Assembly: GCF_039982735.1 (NCBI RefSeq)
Contig: NZ_JBDWXV010000011.1
Location: forward strand, 785,910 to 849,909
Reading direction: 5' to 3'
From: Saccharospirillum sp039982735
GTDB taxonomy: Bacteria; Pseudomonadota; Gammaproteobacteria; Pseudomonadales; Natronospirillaceae
DNA: 64,000 nucleotides
This document shows positions 51,733 to 61,025 of the stretch, in pieces; positions within the stretch are counted from its first letter, which is position 1; every line of letters begins with the position of its first letter. Made by a program: the position numbers and the translations under genes. Under the pieces are notes generated by a model, which worked only from the letters and a program-made list of their open reading frames with translations, did no database searches and was not told the origin of the DNA.

Positions 51733-52868
51733 CTTTTACCACCTTTTTCCAAGCCAAACATCCGCATAACTTTTGCGCCAATCTCGTATACTTCTTGCTG
51801 GTTTTTATAATCGCGAAAAGTCTTGTTTGGCGCATCCATGTAGCCCTGAAGCTCTTCAACAGATATACCAAGCTTGGTAGCCACATACTCAAAGTCATGG
51901 TGTATTTCTTCTTCATCAAACGCTGGTTTCTTAAGCTTCTCGAGTGCCTCTTCACGAGTCATTTGGCCTGTTAATATCAAACTGGAGTATTGAACTTTAC
52001 GGGTATCATAGCCAAACTTCTTGGGCAACCAATAACCTTCGTAAAACTTAGTGAACCGAGACTCAAAATGCTTTTGTGCGTACCTCTGGTAGCCAAAATT
52101 ATCTACCAAGAACTGGGTAGCCTCTTCCTTATGGTAAGGCATGTAGTCAAGCGGTCTGATTAACTTTATCCCGCGAAAATATGGTAAGTATACTTTATGC
52201 CAGAAAATATTAGTTACCGGATAGTTTCTTAATGGTTTTTTCCCATGCTTTTTATGAATGTCTTTCAGCTGTCTCGCATCAGACTGATAATACATCCATT
52301 CCAGTGGGTTACGAACACACTCTGTAGAATAATTACCGCCAGTTAAGATATGTTTAACCTTATATTTAGAAGCAAACTTGTACATCGTAGCAAAAAAAGC
52401 ATGATCTTGTGGAGTATCAATATGTGGTACTCCCGACTTGAAAAATGCTAATTGTAAATCCTTCATTTCTTCCCAGTCAATAACTTCGGTATAAAGGTCC
52501 AAGCCAAGCTTATCAACTATATGCTCAATATTATTAACTGCAGTTTGCGAATTCCAACCTGCATCAACATGAAAAACCAAAGGTCTTAGACCTAGCTTTT
52601 CTTTTGCTAAGTAAGTCAAATAAGAGCTATCTATACCACCGCTCATTCCAATAATACAATCAAACTCCTTGCCTTTCCCTTGATCTCTAATCAAAGCAGC
52701 TTTATTTTGTATTTCATCCCAACCTTTGCTATCAGTATGCCAGAATGGTTGGATATCTTTATAAAAAGTTTCGCAATGATCACAAACACCAGCTTCATTG
52801 AATACAATATTAGCATCCGTAGCATCCATCACACAATTACTACAAACCTTAAATGCCTCGTCAATCAT
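51729..52868 (-). CDS. wbuX: N-acetyl sugar amidotransferase (WbuX/WbpG/PseA type)
   Basis: PP-loop ATPase of 379 residues that amidates the N-acetyl group of a sugar to an acetamidino group, using ammonia from the HisH/HisF pair. Two N-terminal Cys pairs (CSNC and CDHC, residues 9-33) suggest zinc binding. The PP-loop is GMSGGIDSSYL (about 74-84). The C-terminal helices end with RMFGLEKGGKR. The substrate may be an activated ManNAcA-type or 2-acetamido-6-deoxy sugar; family homology alone does not tell. Lower G+C marks it as part of the imported segment. Confidence 0.92.
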   Translation of the reverse strand: MIDEAFKVCSNCVMDATDANIVFNEAGVCDHCETFYKDIQPFWHTDSKGWDEIQNKAALIRDQGKGKEFDCIIGMSGGIDSSYLTYLAKEKLGLRPLVFHVDAGWNSQTAVNNIEHIVDKLGLDLYTEVIDWEEMKDLQLAFFKSGVPHIDTPQDHAFFATMYKFASKYKVKHILTGGNYSTECVRNPLEWMYYQSDARQLKDIHKKHGKKPLRNYPVTNIFWHKVYLPYFRGIKLIRPLDYMPYHKEEATQFLVDNFGYQRYAQKHFESRFTKFYEGYWLPKKFGYDTRKVQYSSLILTGQMTREEALEKLKKPAFDEEEIHHDFEYVATKLGISVEELQGYMDAPNKTFRDYKNQQEVYEIGAKVMRMFGLEKGGKR

Positions 52869-54007
52869 TTATTTTTTACTCCACAAGCATTATGATTTTC
52901 ATCCAAAGAAAAATAATACATGAAAAAAGGTGTTAAATAAAAGAAATCTAAATAGGTGGGGAAAAGTATTGGTTCAGAAATACTCCGCCCAATAGCCAAT
53001 AGCGCTAAGACAGACATAACGAATGTTTTTATCGAGACTTTCCATACGAGGAAAAGTAATGGAGTCAAGGTGAATAACAATACAGGAATTAACCCGAAAA
53101 AGTAATGCGTTCTTACTAAAGCAATATGCGGATTACCATTGTATTGAGAATCTATAACGGTTCCTTCATAGCTACCGCCTATTACCCACTCAAGCATATC
53201 TAAATTTCCAATATAATCCATCAAAATTCTATACCTATGAGAGTCCCCTAGACCAACACTTAATTTAGTATTAGTAACTACAAAATTGAACACATCATCT
53301 ATTAAAATGCCAGAAGCGATAAAAATTATAAAAAACGTAAAACTTACTAACAGCGGTGATGGTTTTTTATTAAACAACCAAGTTTTAGCATTGATTCCAA
53401 GCACAACTAAAGTAATGAGAAATGATATTACTATAGAGCCCCTACCCTCTCCATAGTAAGCGATTAATAGAACCAAAAAACATGGAAAAACCTGTAATTC
53501 ATCATATTTTACATAATTTGCAATCAACAATGAAACTAGCAAAATAATTGCGTAAGACGGTATGCCGTTTTGGCTAGAGCCTTGAACTATATAAGATAGC
53601 GGCTCATCTAGACCCCAGTATTTAAATATATTATAAAAAACAAACAAAACAAACAGATAGAACAATATCTTCAAATACTTAAGATATAAAGTACCATTTT
53701 GCCCTGCTTTATAAGCAAAATAAATAGTCAGTAATTCTGTCCAAATATAAAAGTACTTCGAGAAACTTGCATTAAACGAAAGAAAGCCAGGCAACAAAAC
53801 AACAATATAAAAAATAAAAAATATTATGGCTGAATTTTTAACCCTTCCTTCAATAACAAGATCAGTTACAAAAAGAAAACTTAACATGGCAGCTAAAGCT
53901 AATATCCAATATGTATTTTGGGATACAAACACCACAAACAATGCAAAAACCAAAGTAAATATTGTGACTTTTTTATAATATCCGGCTGGGGTATTTGCCA
54001 TCCTCAT
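52865..54007 (-). CDS. O-antigen polymerase candidate (Wzy)
   Basis: Very hydrophobic protein of 380 residues with about 11 predicted helices and a longer periplasmic loop (about 240-300, SVGLGDSHRYRILMDY). The size, topology and place inside an O-antigen cluster with Wzx, and the Tyr/Arg-rich loop, fit Wzy polymerases, whose sequences diverge strongly. An EpsG-like family cannot be excluded. The start overlaps the acetyltransferase stop by four bases. It is A+T-rich, like its neighbours. Confidence 0.7.
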   Translation of the reverse strand: MRMANTPAGYYKKVTIFTLVFALFVVFVSQNTYWILALAAMLSFLFVTDLVIEGRVKNSAIIFFIFYIVVLLPGFLSFNASFSKYFYIWTELLTIYFAYKAGQNGTLYLKYLKILFYLFVLFVFYNIFKYWGLDEPLSYIVQGSSQNGIPSYAIILLVSLLIANYVKYDELQVFPCFLVLLIAYYGEGRGSIVISFLITLVVLGINAKTWLFNKKPSPLLVSFTFFIIFIASGILIDDVFNFVVTNTKLSVGLGDSHRYRILMDYIGNLDMLEWVIGGSYEGTVIDSQYNGNPHIALVRTHYFFGLIPVLLFTLTPLLFLVWKVSIKTFVMSVLALLAIGRSISEPILFPTYLDFFYLTPFFMYYFSLDENHNACGVKNK

Positions 54008-54633
54008 GAATTGGAACTCTTCAACTCTTTATTCAATTCATCCAAAAACGCCCTAGGATCTTTAGCATATTGCCCTAATTTACTCAAAGTCAATTCATCT
54101 AAATCCCACCAATTTGATTTTAATAGACTATCCGCGATTTCACTTGAGAATCGCATACGAATGAGCCTGGCAGGGTTACCACCTACAATGCTATATGGTA
54201 ATACATCTTTAGTCACAATAGACCCCATGCCAATAATAGAGCCTGTACCAACACAAACACCTTGTTTAATAAGTACATTACGCCCAATCCATACATCATG
54301 CTCTATTTTCGTTCTTTTTTGGGGAGCCCTTTTATGTCGCGCAAACTTTTTCTTAATAGAATCTCTATTGTCATAGAACACAGGAGAGGTTGATATCCAA
54401 TCTATTGGATGAAGGCTACCACCTATTATTACGCTGTTTGCTATTGAGCAAAATCTCCCAATATCCGAATTCTGTATTTCACAATCGGAGCCCACAAATG
54501 AATACCTGTCCATCGATGAATTTATAAAAACAGTTCCATCCTCTACCTTTGACTCTCTATCCACTCGACTATTACGAGTGTTATTACCCCGTAGTTTTTT
54601 TAAAATCTTAAAATATATTAGTTTAACCATCAC
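54004..54633 (-). CDS. Hexapeptide-repeat acetyltransferase (CatB/Vat-like)
   Basis: Left-handed beta-helix acyltransferase of 209 residues. Hexapeptide turns run from about 45 to 165 (VEDGTVFINSS, IGRFCSIANSVIIGG, VWIGRNVLIKQGVCVGTGSIIG, IVGGNPARLIR). A catalytic His lies in GSLHPIDW. It probably O- or N-acetylates an O-antigen sugar with acetyl-CoA. The C-terminal extension (SNWWDLDELTLSKL) matches CatB-type proteins. It overlaps the unrecognised upstream gene by 11 bases. Confidence 0.85.
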   Translation of the reverse strand: MMVKLIYFKILKKLRGNNTRNSRVDRESKVEDGTVFINSSMDRYSFVGSDCEIQNSDIGRFCSIANSVIIGGSLHPIDWISTSPVFYDNRDSIKKKFARHKRAPQKRTKIEHDVWIGRNVLIKQGVCVGTGSIIGMGSIVTKDVLPYSIVGGNPARLIRMRFSSEIADSLLKSNWWDLDELTLSKLGQYAKDPRAFLDELNKELKSSNS

Positions 54634-55891
54634 AAACCCCTAAACGCTCATCGAGTTGCATGCATATATATTCACTTAACTCTGTAAAACCAACAATCAG
54701 CTGATCGTTAGTAAATACAAAAGAAGGTTTAATATATTTTGTTTCCACTAAAAATTTATGACCACCAAAACTAGGGTCTACTTGGCATGTTGAGTAAAGA
54801 GAAAATTGTATTAAATTTCTTTCACTACCATAAAGGACATCAGAACAACTCTTAACAGGTCCGATATGAGCATTGAAATTTGAGGAATTAGGGTGCCATT
54901 TAATATAGAACGTGACATTTTTATACTTTCTCGCTATAACTTTATAAATGTCTAATATTTTTTGCTCATCAGCATGAACAATCCTAGGCGAGCTAGGATT
55001 CGCTTGAGATAAAAACACAACAACAAGCTCATTTCGACTAACATATTTGATTTTATTGTTACTCGTCAATTTCCTAATAGATAAAGTCAGTCCAACATTG
55101 AATTTTGAGTAGAATTGCTTTTGTGTTGACGTTAATACGTGAAATTCTGTATATGATTGATAAGGAAGGTATTTACTAATCCCATGCGCTGAGTTTACAC
55201 TTTTTATTTCAGCCCGCCCTAACACTTTGTAAAACCAATAGCTTCCAATGTCATACTCGTCAGAACATTGCACAAGCTTTATATTTGTTTTCTTTAATTC
55301 TAATCCATGCCTAATTGCTGCACGATTTTCTAACCTATAAAGGCTATAATAATTCCGATCCTTTATAAACTTAAATATATCTTTAGGGACATAGCCGAAC
55401 CCCGAGATAGTATATTTTTTCTTATTCCTAGCCAGATATCGAATATACTTAATCTGTCTACTAGCACTAATCGGGAATGGATAAATTAATCTCAACACAT
55501 CATTATTATCGAATAATGATTCAGTATCTTCAACATACCCCCTACGAACAATTGGTGAATAATTTTTATTCGACAACTTTAACTTACCGAACAAGCGAAA
55601 AAGAGAGTGTAAAAAGAATTTCGCTATAGTTCGAAAAAGCAACTTATTACCAACTTTTCTATCAAGAAAGTCTTTACTTATCAGTAAGCTTTGAATTGAA
55701 TTCCCATTTATAAAATCATCTGGATTATCTACAAACAGTGCCTTACATAAGTTATAAAATTCAGCATCAAACTTACAATAAAAATTTACCAAACCCTTTT
55801 TATGATATTTTGAATATCCAAAACTTTCGAGCTGTTCTTCGATATGCGTAACATAGCCTTCATATTGATTAAATAAGGGTATTTCCTGCAT
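54623..55891 (-). CDS. Unrecognised O-antigen cluster protein, GT-B-like
   Basis: Protein of 422 residues that I cannot assign to a named family. It has no signal peptide or clear membrane helix. The C-terminal half has ELVVVFLSQANPSSPRI, then FYIKWHPNSSNFNAH and PSFGGHKFLVE, a pattern reminiscent of the nucleotide-binding half of GT-B enzymes that make capsules or phosphoglycans. A glycosyltransferase or phosphotransferase adding one O-unit residue is the most likely role. It lies between wzx and the acetyltransferase with tight spacing and is A+T-rich. Confidence 0.65.
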   Translation of the reverse strand: MQEIPLFNQYEGYVTHIEEQLESFGYSKYHKKGLVNFYCKFDAEFYNLCKALFVDNPDDFINGNSIQSLLISKDFLDRKVGNKLLFRTIAKFFLHSLFRLFGKLKLSNKNYSPIVRRGYVEDTESLFDNNDVLRLIYPFPISASRQIKYIRYLARNKKKYTISGFGYVPKDIFKFIKDRNYYSLYRLENRAAIRHGLELKKTNIKLVQCSDEYDIGSYWFYKVLGRAEIKSVNSAHGISKYLPYQSYTEFHVLTSTQKQFYSKFNVGLTLSIRKLTSNNKIKYVSRNELVVVFLSQANPSSPRIVHADEQKILDIYKVIARKYKNVTFYIKWHPNSSNFNAHIGPVKSCSDVLYGSERNLIQFSLYSTCQVDPSFGGHKFLVETKYIKPSFVFTNDQLIVGFTELSEYICMQLDERLGVCDG

Positions 55892-55892
55892 T

Positions 55893-57143
55893 CTATTTCT
55901 CTATCCTCTTATATTCAAACCACGGCATAGGGAAAACTCTATTAGAAAAGTACCACACCACACCAAAAAGCAAAATATTTGTAAATGCAAATGATATTGC
56001 AGCTCCTACAATTCCGAAAGAGTACACAAGAAAAATAGAAGATAAAATTGATGTCAATGATACAGAAACCGTAATTTTTGATAATAGACCAGTTTTCTCG
56101 GAGTACAGAATGTAGTTAGTTACCGTGTAGTACATACCTTGAAACATAAATCCAATCAAAATATAGGGAACTAGTAAAGAAGCATCACTAAACTCCTGAG
56201 ATACAAGTATTTTCACAATCAAGTCTGATAATAAGTATAACCCAAAAGCAAAAATTACCAAGGCTATATAATAAAGGTATGTATATCTTACCATTGTCAC
56301 TTTTTGCGAATGATTAGTGTCTCCTAAATTCTTAAATAGCCATGGTGCGAATACTTTGTTTACTGGTTCAATAAAGAACATAATTATACCACCAACTTGA
56401 AGAGCCACCATGAACACTCCAACCGATTCAATACCTATCAACTCAGACAGCACGATGCGATCTACTAACATAATTGTGCTACCAGCTATAGCATGTGGGA
56501 GCAAAGGCAGGCCAAATCGCAAGTGCTTATAAAGCAAGTTCTTTTTAACTACTCCCTTTAAAATTAAATTTCCTCTCTTGTATAGTAAGTAACATACTAT
56601 TAAGGCTAATAAAAATGCACTTAAGTGCGCATAAAGTCGGGCGTATATACTGACTACCAAGCTTATCACTAGAATATAGGAAAATAAAACATCGCCAAAT
56701 ACCTGGCCAATACGTACTAATAAATACCTATAATACCTTCCATTAGCTTGAAAAAAAGACAAAAATATAAGTACGAGAGAATTAAACAAAGCAGATATCA
56801 AGGCGATTAATAAAAGCTTCTCTGGCAAATTGAAAAAAAAGCTAGCAATTGGAAAAAAAAATAGCGTAACTATTGGGAAGCTAAGTAGGGGTACGATGTA
56901 TGCAGAAGCTACCAAACTTCCTTGTTCTGGGCTTTTATGAAATTGTACGGCCAAGGAACCATTTGCACTTGAGCATATCAAGATAGATAACACGTTAAAT
57001 AATATTAGATATAAAGAATATTCTCCATACTGTTCTCTGGTCATATAGGTTGTCAACAATGGCAGTAATAATATTGGCGACAAACCAACTAAACCATTAG
57101 CAATTCCATATGACAAAACACTTTTATATGTAATAAATTTCAT
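55893..57143 (-). CDS. wzx: O-unit flippase Wzx
   Basis: Polytopic membrane protein of 416 residues with about 12 helices in the MATE/MOP polysaccharide-export pattern. It includes LSPILLLPLLTTYMTREQYGEYSLY near the N terminus and LRFGLPLLPHAIAGS near the middle, both typical of Wzx. It carries the undecaprenyl-diphosphate-linked O unit across the inner membrane for Wzy. Low G+C. It is the first gene left of the 890-base gap. Confidence 0.9.
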   Translation of the reverse strand: MKFITYKSVLSYGIANGLVGLSPILLLPLLTTYMTREQYGEYSLYLILFNVLSILICSSANGSLAVQFHKSPEQGSLVASAYIVPLLSFPIVTLFFFPIASFFFNLPEKLLLIALISALFNSLVLIFLSFFQANGRYYRYLLVRIGQVFGDVLFSYILVISLVVSIYARLYAHLSAFLLALIVCYLLYKRGNLILKGVVKKNLLYKHLRFGLPLLPHAIAGSTIMLVDRIVLSELIGIESVGVFMVALQVGGIIMFFIEPVNKVFAPWLFKNLGDTNHSQKVTMVRYTYLYYIALVIFAFGLYLLSDLIVKILVSQEFSDASLLVPYILIGFMFQGMYYTVTNYILYSEKTGLLSKITVSVSLTSILSSIFLVYSFGIVGAAISFAFTNILLFGVVWYFSNRVFPMPWFEYKRIEK

Positions 57144-58033
57144 TAGTTAATTTTTCTCTTTGGTTTCAATTCCTTCTCAGGGAAAATATGATTAAAAACG
57201 ACACCTAAACCAATTTTAAGATTAAGTAAACTAAAACCAAAACTAATTGAATGTGCCTTATTGGTTATCATTAAGCATGACTCCTGAATCACTTATACAA
57301 AATACCAGGTCAAGGTTTAAATCATATAGCTAACTTGGAAGTTCTTTGGACTAGCTTTCCTACTTTTACACATGTAGAAATCAATCTTTATATATCACAA
57401 TACATACAACAACTCACCTTTCACAATTTTTTAAATCTATATGTCAAAGTGAGATTACTGTCTTGTATAGCAATATAGTACTAATCCTGTGCGATTCTAA
57501 TAAATACTGTAATTAGAGGATAATGCACTCATCCGCTGAGCAAAATAAATTAACGCCCAAACCTTGTATGCATTAAATTTGCAACTTAGCTCTCTACCTT
57601 AGAAATTACAATCGCCATGGTATATTTAATTTTCACTGCTTATTATGTAGAAATTTCAGCTTTACGTACTTTATGAATTGAATTAAATAATTAATAGCTA
57701 AATTTTATTTATAGATCCTTAAACTTGTCTCTTTTAGATTAACTGTAGAATATGACTGTTTTGTCATACTAGCATTTACTATAGAAACAACAATCTAACC
57801 CATGAATAAAATATTCTTTATTCTATTGATTTAGCTCGTATTGTTTCAATTATTGGGGACTTTTACGAAGCCCCCAATAATTTTTTAGACAACAAATTCA
57901 AAGTATTGACTAGTAAGCACCTAATTTCAGTAAAAATAATGATTTTATAGTCTTAAAAAAGCATGCTCAGTATAAACGTTTGAATAGTCTGTCTAAACAA
58001 AAGTCCAGTGCCATAGTTGATGTGCACTATTAA
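57144..58033. other. 890-base A+T-rich stretch without a gene
   Basis: Between wzx and the NeuB fusion I find no open reading frame of useful length on either strand. The stretch is very A+T-rich with many stops. The only clear structure is the plus-strand terminator at 57849-57886. It may hold promoter/leader sequence for the wzx side, a small RNA, or the remains of a decayed gene. Confidence 0.6.
57849..57886 (+). terminator. Strong plus-strand terminator without an obvious gene
   Basis: ATTATTGGGG (57849-57858) pairs with CCCCAATAAT (57872-57881), inner CTT/AAG also pair, and the stem runs into TTTTTT. On the minus strand there is no T-tail. No plus-strand gene is visible upstream, so it may end a small RNA. 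Confidence 0.7.
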
Positions 58034-60268
58034 TCATAATTTATATTTCTCAAGATATTCCAAGGCTTTCCAGAATCCTTCGCCTCTATTTTTATGTCCT
58101 TGCCAAACTTCTGGAATAAATTGTATTTTTGGCGCGAATTCATTTAAATCTCTTGCTAATTGAGCAAAATCAACATCTCCTTTACCGACCTCTACCCCTT
58201 CACCATCAGTTCCTTCTGCGTCGACAACATGTATGTGTACGATATACTTGCCAACTTTTCTCACGAACTCAGATAACGACCAATTATAATAATTACATGC
58301 CATCTGTGTATGTGAAACATCTAAACATATTTTGGTCGAATAGCGTTCACAAAAGTCAACTATTTCGTCTGCGCTTATAAATAGATTATGGAAACTCTGG
58401 CCTCCAAAATGCCACGGAAATGGAGGCATAGTCTGTATGGCTATTTCCACACCATCCAACTCTAGTGCCTTAAGCGACTCCCCAACTCTCTCATACATTT
58501 TTTGTTTGCTTTCTGGTTTAACAAAACCAGAACTATCAAAACCACCCGCATTGATAACTACAACCGGATTTTCTGTTTTTGGAAAATACTTTTTCAAGTG
58601 TTTCGTTATTTTTATAACCTTGCTCATTTCATCTATCGACTTTTTACGATAGTCAATATCTTCTGATGCCAAATCCATAATATGATCATTAGAAAATAGC
58701 TCCGGGCTATGAACTGCAAATCCAATTTCTTGAGGCTCTGTAAAGAATTCATCTAGTTCCATTTCCATATCTTTATATGAAAGATGAAATTCTACAAAAT
58801 CTAAATTTGAAAGTTGAGATAATTCAGAGTAGTCGTGATATCTTACGGGGATCCCAAACGGTCGCTTATAGTCATAGATTCGAGCTTCGATAACTTCATC
58901 CGACAAATCAGACTCATAAAAGTAGTCACCAACCTGTATATTCCTTTTAGCAACCCTGCCAATCAGCATGTAAATTGAATTAGGCTGCAAGCCTTGACCT
59001 GGACTCTTTATTTCTATCATGTCAGGAGTTATTTCTTGGCCTGACTTAATAGCTCTTGTTGCAACTAAACTTTTTGCGAGATTCTCTCTGTTTAACATTT
59101 CTCCTTGTGTTAAAACTCGTTCATCGTTAGATCCTATTGATTCTTCTATTTCACGTATTTGACGTACCATCAATGTGAATTCTTTTGGCAGTAGGCTTAC
59201 TTTATGGTCATTTCCTTCTAGCGATCTATCAATTGTAAAGTGCTTCTCAATTACCTTTGCACCTAAAGCTATAGCAGCTAAAGGTACGCTTATACCTCTC
59301 TCATGCCCAGAGTATCCCACTAACCCATCACATAGATTCTTTAGACGTGGTAAGTAAGCTAGATTGACATCTTTAAATGGCGTTGGGTATGTCGAGTTGC
59401 AATGTAAAATAACGTAGTTAGCACCATGTTTATCCAAAAATGCTATACTTTGTTTTATTTCACTTTCTGTCGACATACCGGTCGAGCATATTAACGGTTT
59501 TTTCGTGTTACAGAGTGCTGCTAGTAATTCATGGTTAGTGAAATCTGCGGAAGCAACTTTATAAGCCTTCATTCCGTATTTTTCGAGAACCTCGAGACTT
59601 TTCAAATCCCAAGGTGTGCAAAGTGGCTCCATTCCTATTTTTTTACAATAGTCGAACACCTCTAGCATTTCTTCCGTACTCAAAGAAAATTTGCTAAGTA
59701 AGTCTTTAGTATATTCAGCACCGAGATCATTTGATTCTGAGTCTGTATACAACGAAGCTAAATCTCTCAATTGAAACTTAGCACAATCTGCACCAGAATC
59801 TTTTGCAAGATCAACTAGTTTCTTAGCAAGTGCCAGATCACCTTGGTGGTTATTTCCTATCTCAGCAATTATAAATGAAGGAAGATCATCAGATATTAAT
59901 CTATCACCTATCCAAAACCCTTGAAATTCTCTAAGAGCAATTGACACTACTCTTCTAGCTTTATCAACTAGTGGTATCGCAATTACTTTTTCCGTTAGTT
60001 TTTTCTTAATATCTTGTTTGTTTATGTCAGAGAATACATATGAACAGTTTTTGTTCATTACAAGTTTTACAGGTATAGATAGATCTAATTCTGAAGTATT
60101 AACTAACCATCGCCTTACATCACCGTCACTCAGACTCCCCAACAATTCACCAAAGCTAGACACCACAAACAATATACGGCTTTTATTCCTATTTATTTTG
60201 TCAAGTGCATATTGCAAGGTTTCATCTTCTTGAATGATGAATCTACTAAATTTTGTCTCAATTCTCAT
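58034..60268 (-). CDS. CBS / NeuB synthase / SAF / sugar-isomerase-like fusion
   Basis: Fusion of 744 residues. About 1-120 is a CBS-type pair (GSLSDGDVRRWL). About 125-395 is a NeuB/PseI-type synthase that condenses an N-acylhexosamine with phosphoenolpyruvate: AEIGNNHQGDL, CSTGMST, LHCNSTYPTP, GYSGHERG and KHFTIDRSLEGNDH. About 396-465 is the SAF antifreeze-like domain. About 470-744 is an AP-endonuclease-2/xylose-isomerase-like TIM barrel with metal-site motifs CLDVSHTQM, HIHVVDA and PEVWQGH. The extra barrel may make or modify the synthase substrate. GGAGG lies five bases before the ATG. It overlaps the neuA-like gene by 11 bases. Confidence 0.88.
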   Translation of the reverse strand: MRIETKFSRFIIQEDETLQYALDKINRNKSRILFVVSSFGELLGSLSDGDVRRWLVNTSELDLSIPVKLVMNKNCSYVFSDINKQDIKKKLTEKVIAIPLVDKARRVVSIALREFQGFWIGDRLISDDLPSFIIAEIGNNHQGDLALAKKLVDLAKDSGADCAKFQLRDLASLYTDSESNDLGAEYTKDLLSKFSLSTEEMLEVFDYCKKIGMEPLCTPWDLKSLEVLEKYGMKAYKVASADFTNHELLAALCNTKKPLICSTGMSTESEIKQSIAFLDKHGANYVILHCNSTYPTPFKDVNLAYLPRLKNLCDGLVGYSGHERGISVPLAAIALGAKVIEKHFTIDRSLEGNDHKVSLLPKEFTLMVRQIREIEESIGSNDERVLTQGEMLNRENLAKSLVATRAIKSGQEITPDMIEIKSPGQGLQPNSIYMLIGRVAKRNIQVGDYFYESDLSDEVIEARIYDYKRPFGIPVRYHDYSELSQLSNLDFVEFHLSYKDMEMELDEFFTEPQEIGFAVHSPELFSNDHIMDLASEDIDYRKKSIDEMSKVIKITKHLKKYFPKTENPVVVINAGGFDSSGFVKPESKQKMYERVGESLKALELDGVEIAIQTMPPFPWHFGGQSFHNLFISADEIVDFCERYSTKICLDVSHTQMACNYYNWSLSEFVRKVGKYIVHIHVVDAEGTDGEGVEVGKGDVDFAQLARDLNEFAPKIQFIPEVWQGHKNRGEGFWKALEYLEKYKL

Positions 60269-60956
60269 ACGTGCCTCCGGAAACCAAAATACTTTCTACT
60301 ACCATCCAATCAATATAGCTATCGATTTCATAGCTCTCGCTTTCCGTCATCAAATAGAGCCCTATATTATTACCACAGAGGCGGTTCATATCTTTTTTAA
60401 GTAAATTCGTTTTAGAAATATAAATTGAACCATTCTCTTTATAACGAATGTCTTTGTCTTGTATATCCTGCCTTCTTGGTCTGTTTCTATAGTCATATTC
60501 TGCAACCGGAGCTTTATTATTCCTCCAAAGAAAATGCCAGAATTCACATACACTAAGTACGGAATCACATTTATTTTGGAAATACAACTCAATAGCATTG
60601 TCTATAGAGTTTTTACTTCTAACCGGCGATGTTGGTTGAAGAAGTACTGTCGCGTCTGGTTGATAGTTATCAAATTCTTCTAACCATTCTAAGCAGTGCA
60701 ACATTGCAGACTCAGTTGTAGATGTGTCAAGTGCCAAACTGGATGGGCGAATGAATGGAACTTCAGCACCATAATCTTTAGCTATTATCGAAATTTCTTC
60801 TGAATCTGTTGTAACGACAACTCTATCAACAAAACTAGAGGCCAATGCTTGTTCAATGCTCCAAGCAATTAAAGGTTTGCCACCAATCAGTTTGATATTT
60901 TTGTTTGGTATTCCTTTAGAACCCCCGCGAGCAGGTATAATCGCTAAAGTTTGCAA
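60258..60956 (-). CDS. neuA: CMP-sugar synthetase, NeuA-like
   Basis: Cytidylyltransferase of 232 residues that activates nonulosonic-type sugar acids with CTP. It begins AIIPARGGSKGIPNKNI and has LQPTSPVRSK, both signature loops, and a C-terminal SYEIDSYIDW. With the NeuB-type fusion it predicts a CMP-activated 9-carbon or related sugar. A neuC-type hydrolysing epimerase, or a full Leg/Pse pathway, is not in the window, so the exact sugar stays open. Confidence 0.88.
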   Translation of the reverse strand: MQTLAIIPARGGSKGIPNKNIKLIGGKPLIAWSIEQALASSFVDRVVVTTDSEEISIIAKDYGAEVPFIRPSSLALDTSTTESAMLHCLEWLEEFDNYQPDATVLLQPTSPVRSKNSIDNAIELYFQNKCDSVLSVCEFWHFLWRNNKAPVAEYDYRNRPRRQDIQDKDIRYKENGSIYISKTNLLKKDMNRLCGNNIGLYLMTESESYEIDSYIDWMVVESILVSGGTYEN

Positions 60957-61025
60957 AACCGCACCTCACTACTTGTTATGGTAATTTAAATTCACTAACA
61001 ATCTGGATGACATAAGAAATATGTG

